From: Corallococcus coralloides DSM 2259
GTDB taxonomy: Bacteria > Myxococcota > Myxococcia > Myxococcales > Myxococcaceae
DNA: 64,000 nt
Direction: 5' to 3'
Assembly: GCF_000255295.1 (NCBI RefSeq)
Contig: NC_017030.1
Span: 1,984,001 to 2,048,000 of the forward strand
Both the position numbers and the translations under genes were made by a program. The notes under the pieces were generated by a model, which was not told where the DNA came from, did no database searches, and saw only the letters and a program-made list of their open reading frames with translations. Of this stretch, positions 9,901 through 17,831 are shown in pieces (positions within the stretch are counted from its first letter, which is position 1; the number at the start of each line of letters is the position of its first letter).

Positions 9901-10173
9901 CCTGCCGCTCTCGTGCACGCTGTTGCGGAAGGCACGCACCAGGTGCGTCTTGCCGCTACCGGAGTCCCCCTTCAAGAGGAGAATCCTCCCGTCCTCCGGC
10001 GGCGTCTGCGCGGTCGCACGCTTCACGAGCCGCTCGAACGCCACCCGCGCGGGGGCATTGATGGAGGGCACGTCGAACGGATCCCGCTTCCAGAGCGTCT
10101 GGCCCTGCTGGACGCTGTTGAAGATCTCGGGGCCATCGGACAGGAACGCTTGCAGACGGGCGTCTTTGGACAT
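6922..10173 (-). CDS. dual P-loop ATPase: AAA domain plus HerA/FtsK-like domain
   Basis: This 1083-residue cytoplasmic protein has two separate nucleotide-binding modules. The first has Walker A GDSGSGKTH (69-77) and a Walker B-like ILCVDQVEDML (around Asp256), as in AAA/STAND ATPases. The second has Walker A GGPGSGKTT (693-701), then LLVDRKGDL (around 721), a Walker B LLFDEADIYLP (Asp949-Glu950) and the sensor-like MLATQSPGDLDYK, the pattern of HerA/FtsK DNA-pumping motors. The central 430-600 region is unrecognised. It lies 25 bp downstream of the linker gene, and AGGAG is 8 nt before its ATG. With the DUF559 nuclease two genes upstream it suggests a DNA-processing or defence complex. That role is inference. 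Confidence 0.9.
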   Translation of the reverse strand: MSKDARLQAFLSDGPEIFNSVQQGQTLWKRDPFDVPSINAPARVAFERLVKRATAQTPPEDGRILLLKGDSGSGKTHLVRAFRNSVHESGRGYVGYLPMTVDVTHYDRYILSEVIDSLEKPYDHGHVEDTGLMLLSEAVLKRCTNIFAAHIPDEDVLDDEELHGNIRAVADDLHADRAFRNIDVNLLRALLCLQRREARFHHRIVQWLRCEEMSPEDRAIIGNLVPRNTEESPSRMLIQLGQLMGIFGKAMILCVDQVEDMLDFEQRPQMEPSFRRAMSTLVALAAQVPTAIVVVCCLSDFWVATRSHLNRAMLDRIERNPEPVDLEINVTAQTGRDIAARRLKSLYEQQGIAFNPSQPTYPIPAQGFEQLSGQRTRDILNACHRYREQAIQDGKLPAAFPLPEKKQQTPTTGVTVSPKPPPAPDLDQAWTDFKANFKPRVPEGDADITALLAWGIKASAEELGDPSRFKVKARDEGDSLDVTVQPGDAQFHVALCNNTPKGGSLGKQMTQAIKAAARSLPVLVRTTEFPGSLGTLVAEQTAVLQRKGGRRAVVGPSDLRELLALQAFRKQQVESTFLGWSRVARPVTRLQGITDLLALEKHAPAAVAPPAPVAVKPGAVRESVVSDGESEWEVTPASQILPVKPDRSPAPVGKLKNDEGPKGQMRLGVSEGVFSNTVYVQPDELTKHSAFLGGPGSGKTTLALNLVEQLLLQGIPALLVDRKGDLAAYARDEAWEEKLDDPLLVERRKLLRARVDVALYTPGRSDGRTLALPVVPGGLDTLSPEERDQVIQQAADAISTMMDYKNSPRDRAAKALLAQALLLLVQRPSGKDITLDLIQRFVASQDIALVQEARGLDDKIFNKLSQDLATLRMNAKSLISSQGEKLDMNELLGLGAAKVPGKTRLTIISTKFLGGLQSSLFWVSQLLVEANRWASLHPSPKLQAVLLFDEADIYLPAQSAPATKQPMENLLRRARSAGVGVMLATQSPGDLDYKCRDNVRAWFAGRVKEEVALKKLKPMFSEARVDPSVRLPPQKTGQFHVLREGQVEQLKADRNIIKTEQLSEEEILQLAHRSGEQGIRHAG

Positions 10174-10198
10174 GGGGAGGCTCCTGAGAGGGCTGGGG

Positions 10199-11179
10199 CT
10201 AGAGGACGACGAAGTGGAAGGTGGCGCTGACGGTGCGCACTTCGGACTCGGTGATGTCCCGGGGGTTCATGGCCGCCAGCAGGTCCGCGCGTCCCAGGGA
10301 CAGCTGCTGCGCGCGGTTGGCCGCGAGCAGCGCCTCGTTGAACGCAGGGCGGTCCGCCCACTCCGGCTGCAGCGCCTTCCACACGTGGGAGATGAAGACC
10401 TTGTTGTCCCCGAAGCGGCCCGAGGGGGGCACGGCCCCCGCCGCGTCCAGCACCCGCCTGGCGAAGGACGCGGTATCCGTTTGCAGTGGCTTCACGGAAA
10501 CCTTCTCCGGCTCCGCCAGCACCCACTCCCGCAGCGCCGCCATCCGCACCACCTCCGCGTCCACCCGCGCCGCCCCCACCGCGCGGGCGGCCAGCTGCTC
10601 CACGCCACGCTTCGGGTCGCGGACCTCCTGGTCCAGCAGCTGGCCCAGCAGGTGCGCCTGCACCGCGCGCAGCGAGAACGCCTCGTCCGTCTCCACGCCC
10701 AGCTGCCGCCACAGCAGCCGGTCTCGCACCTGCGCCAGCGTTGGCGTCTCCGGCCCCTCCAGCTTGTGCGCCCGCTTGAGCACCAGCGCGCGCACGCCGT
10801 CCGCGTCCGATAAGCGCCCCAGCGCGGGCTTGGAACCCGGCAGGCCCAGCCCCTTCGCCAGCAGGTGCTGCTGCTTCACGCGCTTCCACGTGAGCCCCTT
10901 GGGTGAATCCACCCGCAGGAACTTCAACGCCTGCTGACGGCCCGCCCCCGTCAGCACCAGCCCCGAGCGGCCCCGGGCCTCCACGAGCTTGTCCTCCAGC
11001 AGCTCCGTCAAGAGCACGTCGAACCGGCCGGTCCATTCGCCGCGGCTCCAGCGGTGCTCCACGAACGCGTGCAGCGTCTTCGCCAGCTCGTTGCGCGTGC
11101 CGGCCTTCTTCTCGGAGCGCGTCGCCAACCAGGCCAAAGCCAGGCCCTGAAGCCGGGTGTCAGGAGTGTCGGTGTCCAT
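10199..11179 (-). CDS. winged-helix-like linker protein of the ATPase/nuclease operon
   Basis: The 326-residue, Arg/Ala/Leu-rich soluble protein has no enzyme motif that I recognise. Residues about 20-90 (RNELAKTLHAF, then RFDVLLTELLEDKLVEAR, then GLVLTGAGRQQALKFL) read like a winged helix, and the remainder is mostly helical. I choose the ATG at 11179 (MDTDTPDTRL), which has GGGAG 7 nt upstream, rather than an in-frame TTG at 11221. Either start overlaps the 3' end of the nuclease gene, by 20 or 62 bp, so translation is probably coupled. Its position between the nuclease and the ATPase suggests an adaptor or DNA-recognition subunit; this is inferred from context only. Confidence 0.75.
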   Translation of the reverse strand: MDTDTPDTRLQGLALAWLATRSEKKAGTRNELAKTLHAFVEHRWSRGEWTGRFDVLLTELLEDKLVEARGRSGLVLTGAGRQQALKFLRVDSPKGLTWKRVKQQHLLAKGLGLPGSKPALGRLSDADGVRALVLKRAHKLEGPETPTLAQVRDRLLWRQLGVETDEAFSLRAVQAHLLGQLLDQEVRDPKRGVEQLAARAVGAARVDAEVVRMAALREWVLAEPEKVSVKPLQTDTASFARRVLDAAGAVPPSGRFGDNKVFISHVWKALQPEWADRPAFNEALLAANRAQQLSLGRADLLAAMNPRDITESEVRTVSATFHFVVL

Positions 11180-12377
11180 GTCGTGGCTCCCGCCCGCCAG
11201 GCTCGCGCCCGCGGGCTTCAATCAGCGTGTCGAGGGTGTGGAGGATGTGTTCCAGCTGGGACAGCACGTCCGTCGCGAGCAGCCGGTACACCCAGTAGCC
11301 CTCGCGCTGCAGGTCCAGGTCCTTGCGCCGGTCGCGGCGGAACCGCTCCGGATCCTGGAAGTGGTGGTAGCCGTCGATCTCCACCGCGATGCGCAGCGAC
11401 CGGCACAGCAGGTCCACCTCCCAGCTGCGCTTGTCCGCGGGGTGCAGCCGGGCGTTGAGCTCGAAGAGGCCCGCCGTGGCCGGATGCTCCTCCAGCCGGT
11501 CGCGCAGGTACGCCTCCGCCTTGCTCCTTGCCCGGTCCGCGCCTGCCTCGCCCGCGCCCGTCAGCACCGCCAGCGCCACCTCGGCGGCGCTCACCCGCTG
11601 CTGCTCGGGCGCTCCCGTGCGCTCCAGCTTCCGGAGCGTCGCCACCGCGCTCGCGGCCTCGGAGGGCTCCACGGGCACCTCCAGCACGCCCTCGCGCACC
11701 AGCGCCTTCAGCCGCGTCTCCCCGCCCGCCAGGAACGCTCCCAGTGCCTTGCTGGACACCACGCACGCCACCGCGAGCGCGGGCACCGCGTTGCTCAGCA
11801 CCCCCGCGACCTGGAGCCCCCGGTGCGATGGCGCCTCCCCCACCGCCATTCGCACCACCGGGGCCTTCCCGGGCGGCACCAGCGCGTGCAACGCGCGCAG
11901 CCCCGCGCCCAGGTTCTTCGCGAACGCCGTGCGCACGGCATCCGGGAGCGTTCCCGGCTCCACCGCCTCCCGTCCAATCACCAGTTCCCGGCACAGCGCC
12001 CACGTGGCATCCGCCAGCATCGCGGGCGGCGGCAGCGCATCCAGCAACACGCGCCGTTCATGCGCTGTCTTTCCCCGGAACACCGGCGTGTGTCTGGGAT
12101 TCGCCGCCGTCAGGCTGAACGCCGCCAGCGCCTCCGCGTCCGCCCCCAGGTCCCGGGTCGCCGCCAGCGCCCGGGCCCAGCCCAGCGCCGCCTCGTGCGG
12201 GTCCTCCCCGGACACCTCCACCACCGTCAGCCCGTGCCGCGCGGCCCACTGGCTCCAGAGGGTCCCTCCCAGGGCCTCCGGTCCCTCCAACACGCTCAGC
12301 GTCGCGATGCCTTCCGCCCTGCGCCGGGCCTGACGGTCCAGCGCATCCAGCAGCGCGACTTCACCCGCCAATGGCAA
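11160..12377 (-). CDS. DUF559/PD-(D/E)XK nuclease fused to a degenerate P-loop domain
   Basis: The 405-residue protein ends in a DUF559 (Vsr-like endonuclease fold) domain at about 284-390. SKAEAYLRDRL is followed by a strand with Asp322 (SWEVDLLCR), then AVEIDGYHHF supplying Glu333 and Asp335, then RDRRKDLDLQREGYWVYRL. The first 240 residues look like a P-loop ATPase domain that has lost catalysis: LSVLEGPEALGGTLWSQWA sits where GxxGxGK(S/T) would be, with no Lys. The start is a TTG at 12377 and is uncertain. It is the first gene of a three-gene operon with the linker and the dual ATPase, so it is the likely DNA-cutting effector. A role in defence is inferred, not shown. Confidence 0.85.
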   Translation of the reverse strand: MPLAGEVALLDALDRQARRRAEGIATLSVLEGPEALGGTLWSQWAARHGLTVVEVSGEDPHEAALGWARALAATRDLGADAEALAAFSLTAANPRHTPVFRGKTAHERRVLLDALPPPAMLADATWALCRELVIGREAVEPGTLPDAVRTAFAKNLGAGLRALHALVPPGKAPVVRMAVGEAPSHRGLQVAGVLSNAVPALAVACVVSSKALGAFLAGGETRLKALVREGVLEVPVEPSEAASAVATLRKLERTGAPEQQRVSAAEVALAVLTGAGEAGADRARSKAEAYLRDRLEEHPATAGLFELNARLHPADKRSWEVDLLCRSLRIAVEIDGYHHFQDPERFRRDRRKDLDLQREGYWVYRLLATDVLSQLEHILHTLDTLIEARGREPGGREPRHGHRHS

Positions 12378-12515
12378 GCACTACCCCCCGGGAGTGATGG
12401 CTTCACCGCCCCCTCGTGAGCAAAAGACTGCTCCCACGGGTCGGGTGAAGACAAGCCCCCCAAAGGAGGTATGGGGTTGCCGGGAAGGAAGGGACCCGGG
12501 TGGGTCTGAAAGGCT

Positions 12516-13745
12516 TTAGCGCCCTGCGTCGTCGCCGGTTTCCCGATGGAGAAGCAGTCCCAAGCCGGCCGCCGCGAGCGCGGAAACCATGCCCGTCAGG
12601 AAGGGGGCCTGGGTGCTCCATGACGCATACATCCAGCCGCTCGCCACCGGCCCCACCGTGCGGGCCAATCCACCGCACGACTGCGCCAGCCCCAGCACGG
12701 CGCCCTGCTGCGACGGCGGGGCGACCTGGGAGGCCTGGCTTGAAATCAATGGCTGCAGGAAGCCCGTCCCCACGCCCACCAGCACCACGGAGACCATCAT
12801 CGGAATCGCCTGCCACGACACCGCGAGCCCCGCCATGCCGCCCGCGAGCAGGAGCGCTCCGCAGATCATCAGCCGGAACTCACCCGCCGCGCGCGACAGC
12901 GGGCCAATCAGCCCGCCCTGGATGACCATGCCCAGGCCGCCCACCACCGCGAAGGTGTAGCCCACCTCCTTGGAGCCCCAGCCCAGCCGCGCCTGCACCA
13001 GCAGCGCGAACGCCACCTGGAGCGTGGTCATGGACAGGAACACCGCGAAGAACAACCCCAGCACCATCCCCAAGGCCTTGCGCCGCGGCGAGTCCTGCAA
13101 CGCGGACCAGCGCGTCTGGGATTTCGCCTCCACGCGCTTCTCCACCGGGTGCGTCTCCGGCATCGCGAAGAACGCGGCCACGAAGCCCACCAGCGCCAGG
13201 CCTCCGGCGAGCAGCGGCGGCACCCACGGACCCAGGCCGGAGAACAGGCCGCCCAGCGTGGGCCCCAGCACCATGCCCAGGCCGATGCCCGCGCCAATGC
13301 GCCCCATGGCCCGGGCGCGCGTCTCCTTCGTCGTCACGTCCGCGAGCGCCGCCTGACACGCGGCGATGTTGCCGGACGTCGCCCCCGCCAGGATGCGTGA
13401 CGCGAAGAGCAGCGGCAGCATCCGCTGGTGGCTGGCCAGCGCGAACAGCACCATGGCCACCGCGTTCGCCAGCAGGCTCAGGAGGATGACCGACCGCCGT
13501 CCGTGCCGGTCCGAGTAGCGCCCGAGCAGCGGCGTGGCGAGCAATTGCGTGAAGCTGAAACACCCCAGGAGGATGCCCACCGTGCGCGCCGAGCCGCCCA
13601 TGGACTGCACGTAGAAGGGCAGCATCGGGATGACGATGCCGAAGCCCACCAGGTCCAGGAACACGGTGAAGAACACCACCGCCTCCACCCGGCGCAGCAG
13701 GCCCGGCGTGGCCACGGGGGCCGCGCCCACGCTCTCAGCCACCAT
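12516..13745 (-). CDS. MFS drug-efflux transporter, TetA/Bcr-like
   Basis: The 409-residue inner-membrane protein has about 12 hydrophobic segments. The start VEAVVFFTVFLDLVGFGIV and the A-motif GRYSDRHGRRSVIL between TM2 and TM3 are diagnostic of the DHA1 TetA/Bcr group. The C-motif-like GAGIGLGMVLGPTLGG in TM5 marks a drug/proton antiporter. Its substrate is unknown. Its ATG lies inside the 3' end of the epimerase gene (11-bp overlap), so it is the third gene of an acyltransferase-epimerase-MFS operon. The 138 bp between it and the nuclease gene shows no clear signal. Confidence 0.9.
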   Translation of the reverse strand: MVAESVGAAPVATPGLLRRVEAVVFFTVFLDLVGFGIVIPMLPFYVQSMGGSARTVGILLGCFSFTQLLATPLLGRYSDRHGRRSVILLSLLANAVAMVLFALASHQRMLPLLFASRILAGATSGNIAACQAALADVTTKETRARAMGRIGAGIGLGMVLGPTLGGLFSGLGPWVPPLLAGGLALVGFVAAFFAMPETHPVEKRVEAKSQTRWSALQDSPRRKALGMVLGLFFAVFLSMTTLQVAFALLVQARLGWGSKEVGYTFAVVGGLGMVIQGGLIGPLSRAAGEFRLMICGALLLAGGMAGLAVSWQAIPMMVSVVLVGVGTGFLQPLISSQASQVAPPSQQGAVLGLAQSCGGLARTVGPVASGWMYASWSTQAPFLTGMVSALAAAGLGLLLHRETGDDAGR

Positions 13746-14676
13746 GGCCCGCCCGGTCCACCGGCAGCGCGTCCGCGTAGGCGCGCAGGATGCGGCCCTC
13801 GTCGTAGGCGGCCTGGAAGCCCGTGGCCTCCAGGAAGCGCTTGTTGTCCACCACGATGGGGTAGCGCAGGTGGTCCGTCGCGCCCACGGACAGCCTCGGG
13901 AAGCCCGCCCGGCCCAGCAGCAGCGACAGCACCGGCGACGGCAGCGGCACCGGCGTGCGGCCCGTGCCCTTGATGATGACCGACAGCGGGATGGGCGCGG
14001 GGCCCGCGACGTTGAAGATGCCGCGCACCTGCTTCTCCAGCGCCAGCTGCAGCGCCGTCACCACGTCCTCCTCCTGGAGCACGTGGAAGAGCGGGTCGTA
14101 GCCCAGCACCATGGGCACGCGCTTGCCGCGCAAGAGGTTCGCGAGCGTGCCCGTGCCCGGCGTGCCCAGCGTGTAGACAAGCCGCAGCACCGCGGTGGTG
14201 ACGTCCGGCAGGCGCCACAGCGCCGTCGCCGCGTACAGGTCCGCGGCCACCAGGTCCGCCAGCTCCGGGATGGCCTCCAGCGCGCGCGGGGGCTCGTCCT
14301 CGCTGTGGTACAGCGGCGAGTCCGGCGCCGCGCCGTAGAACGTGTGACGTCCCACGAAGAGCACCTGCTTCACGCCGTGCGCCGCGCAGTGGTCGAACAG
14401 CGCCTTGGTGCCGTCCAGGTTGATGCGGCCGCGCTCGTGGCCCTGCACGGTGAACGCCGTCACCGTGGCCATGTGGATCACCGCCTCCGGCTTCCAGCGG
14501 CGGAAGACGTCCTCGGCGGCGCGCTTGCGGATGTCCACCGGGTGGACCTCGATGCCCTTGGGCGCGTCCCGCCACGGGCGGACGTCCATGCCCGCGACCT
14601 CATGGCCGCTGTCGCGCAGCTTCAGCGCCAGCCTCCGCGCGATGCCGCCGGAGATGCCCGCGATCAACACCTTCAT
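13735..14676 (-). CDS. NAD(P)-dependent epimerase/reductase-like protein (atypical SDR)
   Basis: The 313-residue extended short-chain dehydrogenase fold begins with MKVLIAGISGGIARRLA, a variant of the Gly-rich dinucleotide loop, followed by the acidic turn GMDVRPW. The usual catalytic Tyr-x3-Lys is not evident: the corresponding stretch reads ADLYAATALW, where the Lys is missing. It may therefore bind a nucleotide cofactor without standard SDR catalysis. The ATGA overlap at 14673-14676 couples it to the acyltransferase gene upstream, which suggests a role in lipid or cell-envelope modification. Confidence 0.75.
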   Translation of the reverse strand: MKVLIAGISGGIARRLALKLRDSGHEVAGMDVRPWRDAPKGIEVHPVDIRKRAAEDVFRRWKPEAVIHMATVTAFTVQGHERGRINLDGTKALFDHCAAHGVKQVLFVGRHTFYGAAPDSPLYHSEDEPPRALEAIPELADLVAADLYAATALWRLPDVTTAVLRLVYTLGTPGTGTLANLLRGKRVPMVLGYDPLFHVLQEEDVVTALQLALEKQVRGIFNVAGPAPIPLSVIIKGTGRTPVPLPSPVLSLLLGRAGFPRLSVGATDHLRYPIVVDNKRFLEATGFQAAYDEGRILRAYADALPVDRAGHGG

Positions 14677-15500
14677 GGCAACAGCCTCCGGGCCCGGCGC
14701 AGGTTGCGCTCGGCGCGGTTGTCTTCGATGAGCCGCTGGATGCTCGCCTTCACCTGGTCCACGTAGCCCTGGATGACGTGGTCCTCCTCGTCACCCGTGC
14801 CCTCGAAGACGAGCGGCTCGCCGTAGTGGATTTCCAGGCCCACCGGCAGGGGCAGCGGCAGCAGGTACGGCGTCAGCGGCACGTACGGGACGCCCAGCAG
14901 CTTGCCCAGCGCGTACGCGTTGGTGACCGTGGGGATGGCCGCGCCGCCGCCCAAAAAGGCGAAGGGGATGATGGGCGAGCGCGTCTGGAGCGCCAGCCGG
15001 ATGAACCCCGTGCCGAAGTCCACCAGCGAGTAGCGGTCCGGGTAGAGCTTCGCGGTGCCGCGGGCGCCCTCCGGAAAAATCATGAGGAGCCGGTCGTCCT
15101 CCAGCAGGCGCACGGCGTGCTCGGGCAGGCCGGTGAACTGGCCGGTGCGGCTGGCCCACAGCGAGGCCACGGGGAACTTGTGGATGAAGCGCTCCACCAT
15201 GCCCTGCGCGAGCCGGGGCGGGTCCATCTCCAGCATCGTGGAGGTGAGCACCATCATCCCGTCCACCGCGACGCCGCCGGAGTGGTTGCCCACCAGCATG
15301 CCGCGGCCCTTCTTCGGGATGTGGTGCACGCCGGTGCAGCGCACCCGGAAGTAGTTCCGGTAGAGGAAGGCGAAGAACTCCAGCGCCAGCTTCAGGTGCT
15401 TCTTGGAGATGCCGTACGGGTCGACACCGTACTCGTTGAAGGGCAGCTCCAACCGCTCCACCCGCTCTGACAGGGACTCGCTCTGGGGCACGGGGCGCAC
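14673..15500 (-). CDS. PlsC-like 1-acyl-glycerol-phosphate acyltransferase
   Basis: The protein has about 275 residues. It contains the acyltransferase motif NHSGGVAVD (His-x4-Asp) at about 85-95, a FTGLPEH segment, and FPEGARG for glycerol-phosphate binding at about 160. Hydrophobic patches such as SPIIPFAFLGGGAAIP suggest peripheral or inner-membrane attachment. It would transfer an acyl chain to a lysophospholipid-type acceptor. The start is uncertain: GTG at 15500 (VRPVPQSES) or GTG at 15491, neither with a strong ribosome site. It is the first gene of the operon continuing to 12516 and faces a divergent gene at 15591. Confidence 0.85.
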   Translation of the reverse strand: MRPVPQSESLSERVERLELPFNEYGVDPYGISKKHLKLALEFFAFLYRNYFRVRCTGVHHIPKKGRGMLVGNHSGGVAVDGMMVLTSTMLEMDPPRLAQGMVERFIHKFPVASLWASRTGQFTGLPEHAVRLLEDDRLLMIFPEGARGTAKLYPDRYSLVDFGTGFIRLALQTRSPIIPFAFLGGGAAIPTVTNAYALGKLLGVPYVPLTPYLLPLPLPVGLEIHYGEPLVFEGTGDEEDHVIQGYVDQVKASIQRLIEDNRAERNLRRARRLLP

Positions 15501-15590
15501 CGTAGCACCGCGCGTGCGCTTTGCACGGGGGGCCCGCGTCCCCCATTGTGCACCCGACGGGAGCCCCGGCCGGGCCCCAGGGAGTGACGC

Positions 15591-16211
15591 GTGATGGCGG
15601 GGCAGCCGTGGACGGGAATGCTGGACGGGGTGCTCGCGTGGGCCAGGGCCTTGCCGGCGGGGCTGTCCAACCAGGTGGCGGTGGACGTGGCCGGCCGGCG
15701 GGTGCGCCTGTCGCACGCGCGGGTGGAGGCGCTGTCGAGCGGCGTGCTGGGCCGCGTGAAGGGGCTCACCCTGCGCTCCTGGGACAGCACCCCGGCCGTG
15801 TACGACCTGCGGCTGGACGTGCGCGGCTGGAAGCTGCGGGTGGAGACCACCCCCCAGCGCGTGGAGCTGGCCGGGGGGCGCTACACGCTGTGGCTGGCCA
15901 CGCCGGGCCGGGTGGAGCTGGAGGAGTCCCCCGGCGCGTCCTCGCTGCTGATGGGCGCGCTGCGCACGGGGGCCGGAAAGGCCGCGCTCCAGGCCCTGGC
16001 GCGCAAGCTGCTGCCGCCGGGACTGGCCTGGGACGGACAGCTGCTCCGGGTGGAGGGAGCGCTGCCGAAGGAGGGCGCGCTGGCGGCCCGCCTCTTCGAG
16101 TCCTCCTCCCTCCGGATGACCGCGGAGCACGCGCCGGAAGGGCTGTGGCTGTCCGCGGAGGAGTGGCCGGGGCTGTTGGACCTGCTCCAGGCCGCGCTGG
16201 GGCCGGGGTAG
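15591..16211 (+). CDS. conserved hypothetical protein
   Basis: The 206-residue protein is of unrecognised family. It is rich in alternating hydrophobic/charged strands such as VAVDVAGRRVRLSHARVEAL and LRLDVRGWKLRVETTPQRVEL, suggesting a beta-rich fold that could bind lipid or line a membrane surface. There is no signal peptide. The start is GTG at 15591 or ATG at 15594, with AGGGAG 6-9 nt upstream. It is divergent from the acyltransferase gene and converges with the VOC gene, whose stop is 10 bp away. Confidence 0.6.
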   Translation: MMAGQPWTGMLDGVLAWARALPAGLSNQVAVDVAGRRVRLSHARVEALSSGVLGRVKGLTLRSWDSTPAVYDLRLDVRGWKLRVETTPQRVELAGGRYTLWLATPGRVELEESPGASSLLMGALRTGAGKAALQALARKLLPPGLAWDGQLLRVEGALPKEGALAARLFESSSLRMTAEHAPEGLWLSAEEWPGLLDLLQAALGPG

Positions 16212-16221
16212 GGCGCGCTTC

Positions 16222-16611
16222 CTAGCGGCCCTCGCCGTCCCACACGTTGGCGCGGCCCTCCAGGGGACCGCGCTGCGGGCGGACGATGCAGAAGCGCTGT
16301 CCGGTCGGGGCCTCCATCACCCACCAGCGCTGCACGTAGGCGACGCGCTTCGCGCCCAGGGCCTCCAGCCGCTCCAGCTCCGCGTCCAGGTCATCCGACT
16401 CGATGTCCAGGTGGATGCGGCTCTCGTGCTCCACCTTCTGGAGGAGCAGCATGGGCTCGGTGTCCTTCGCCTCCAGCTCGCGGTAGTTGGGCGAGTCCGG
16501 ATCCACCGGCTTCACCGCCCGCCCCAGCGCCGCGCTCCAGAACCGGGTGGCGGCGTCGAAGTCCTCGACCTTGCAGTCGATGACGAACGTGCTGAGTCGG
16601 CTGTGATGCAT
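16222..16611 (-). CDS. VOC-family (glyoxalase/bleomycin-resistance fold) protein
   Basis: The 129-residue protein has one complete VOC module pair. STFVIDCKVEDFDAATRFWSAALG is the classic first beta-alpha unit, and RIHLDIESDDLDAELERLEALGA begins the second, which ends WWVMEAPTGQRFCIVRP. His and Glu residues in HLDIES and near the end could bind a metal. The reaction is unknown. The ATG at 16611 has AGGAG 7 nt upstream; a longer in-frame extension lacks coding character. Confidence 0.85.
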   Translation of the reverse strand: MHHSRLSTFVIDCKVEDFDAATRFWSAALGRAVKPVDPDSPNYRELEAKDTEPMLLLQKVEHESRIHLDIESDDLDAELERLEALGAKRVAYVQRWWVMEAPTGQRFCIVRPQRGPLEGRANVWDGEGR

Positions 16612-16807
16612 GGCTCGCTCCTGATGGGCCGGGCAGGGGGGAAGCCCGTTGAGGGGGGGAGCCAGGGATACACCGAAAAGCGGGTGGAAGGTACGACGGA
16701 GTGAAGGGTGGGTGGGATGTGTGGCGCGCACCACTTTGCGCCGCTGGAGCATCCAGCAGCGGACCTTCCGGAGGCGGAAATCCGCTGGGGCTCCTGGCGG
16801 ATGAAGG

Positions 16808-16852
16808 AAAGGCCCCTACCTCCATCCGCTCTGAGTCCAGGACGGGCCTTTT
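16808..16852. terminator. inverted repeat resembling a rho-independent terminator
   Basis: AAAGGCCC (16808-16815) pairs with GGGCCTTT (16844-16851), followed by one more T. The 28-nt loop is long for a terminator. It lies immediately before the ATG of the broken catalase-like gene, an odd place for a terminator. It could be a leader hairpin or the remnant of a lost upstream gene. Confidence 0.3.
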
Positions 16853-16855
16853 CGC

Positions 16856-17810
16856 ATGAGCGAGTCCGAGTCGCAGCAGGCGTCCCTCGCCTATGTCCGC
16901 TACAGCGACGACGTGGAGGTGGTGGAGCCTGGCGAGGACGCGCTCATCCAGAAGGTCATCGCCGCGGTGATGAAGGGCATGGCCCTGACGCGCCCGAAGC
17001 ACGGCCGCTCCGTCCGGCCCTCGCGGGATGGCCCTCAAGGTCCTGGGCGTGGACGGCCTGGGCCCCATGCTGCCCGGTCATGCCGGACAGACGACGCAGG
17101 ACTTCGTGCTGGACACCGGCAAGGTGTTCAACGCGTCGAACGTGAAGTCGTTCCTCGCGCAGATAACGCCCGTGGAGAACATCGCGCCCCGGACGCCGCA
17201 GGCCGTGAAGGGAATGGTGTCCGCGGTGTCGCTCGCCGCGAGCAAGGGGCTGCACGCGGTGGGGGCGGACAGCTCCGTCCTGGACTTCTTCGGCCATCCC
17301 CTCCTGCACCCGCTGGGCGAGTCGTACTACAGCCAGGTTCCCTTCCGGTACGGCGACTCCCTCGCGAATCTGAGCGTGACGCCGGACTCGCCGGCGCTCC
17401 GGGCGCTGAAGGACGCGAGGCTGGACGTGAAGGACTGCGACGGCCTGCGCAAGGAGGTGGTGGAGTTCTTCCGCTCCAACCCGGCGCGGTTCGTGGTGGG
17501 CATCCAGCTGTGCACGGACCTGGAGCGGATGCCCGTGGAGGACGCGAACGCGGAGTGGTCGGAAGAGGAGAGCCCCTACCAGCCCGTCGCGCGGCTCGTG
17601 TTTCCCGCACAGGACGCGTACGACCCGGCCATGCAGGACGCCGTGGACGAGGCGATGGTGTTCTGCCCCGCGCACAGCCTGGCCGCGCACCGGCCCCTGG
17701 GCGGCATCATGCGCGCGCACATGGCGGTGTATGCGGCGGTGGGACGCGCCCGGAGGGAGCAGAATGGCCAGCCCGTGAAGGAGCCGCGAAGCGCTGGCGA
17801 CCTTCCCTGA
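16856..17810 (+). pseudogene. catalase-family protein gene with internal deletion and frameshift
   Basis: The first frame (16856 to about 17020) encodes a normal N-terminus: MSESESQQASLAYVRYSDD up to KHGRSVR. The rest lies in another frame from 17028: PRGMALKVLGVDG, LPGHAGQTTQDFVLDTGKVFNAS, FRYGDSLANLSV. In catalase-related proteins of this type, a segment of roughly 60 residues with the HAKxHG heme-distal His normally separates these parts. Here it is missing and the frame is shifted at about 17017-17028, so the heme site is lost. The 3' part (260 codons from ATG 17028) could still be made as a fragment. No ribosome site precedes the ATG at 16856. A secreted-protein gene follows 21 bp downstream. 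Confidence 0.7.
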
Positions 17811-17831
17811 ACCCCAAGAAGGAGCCGACGC

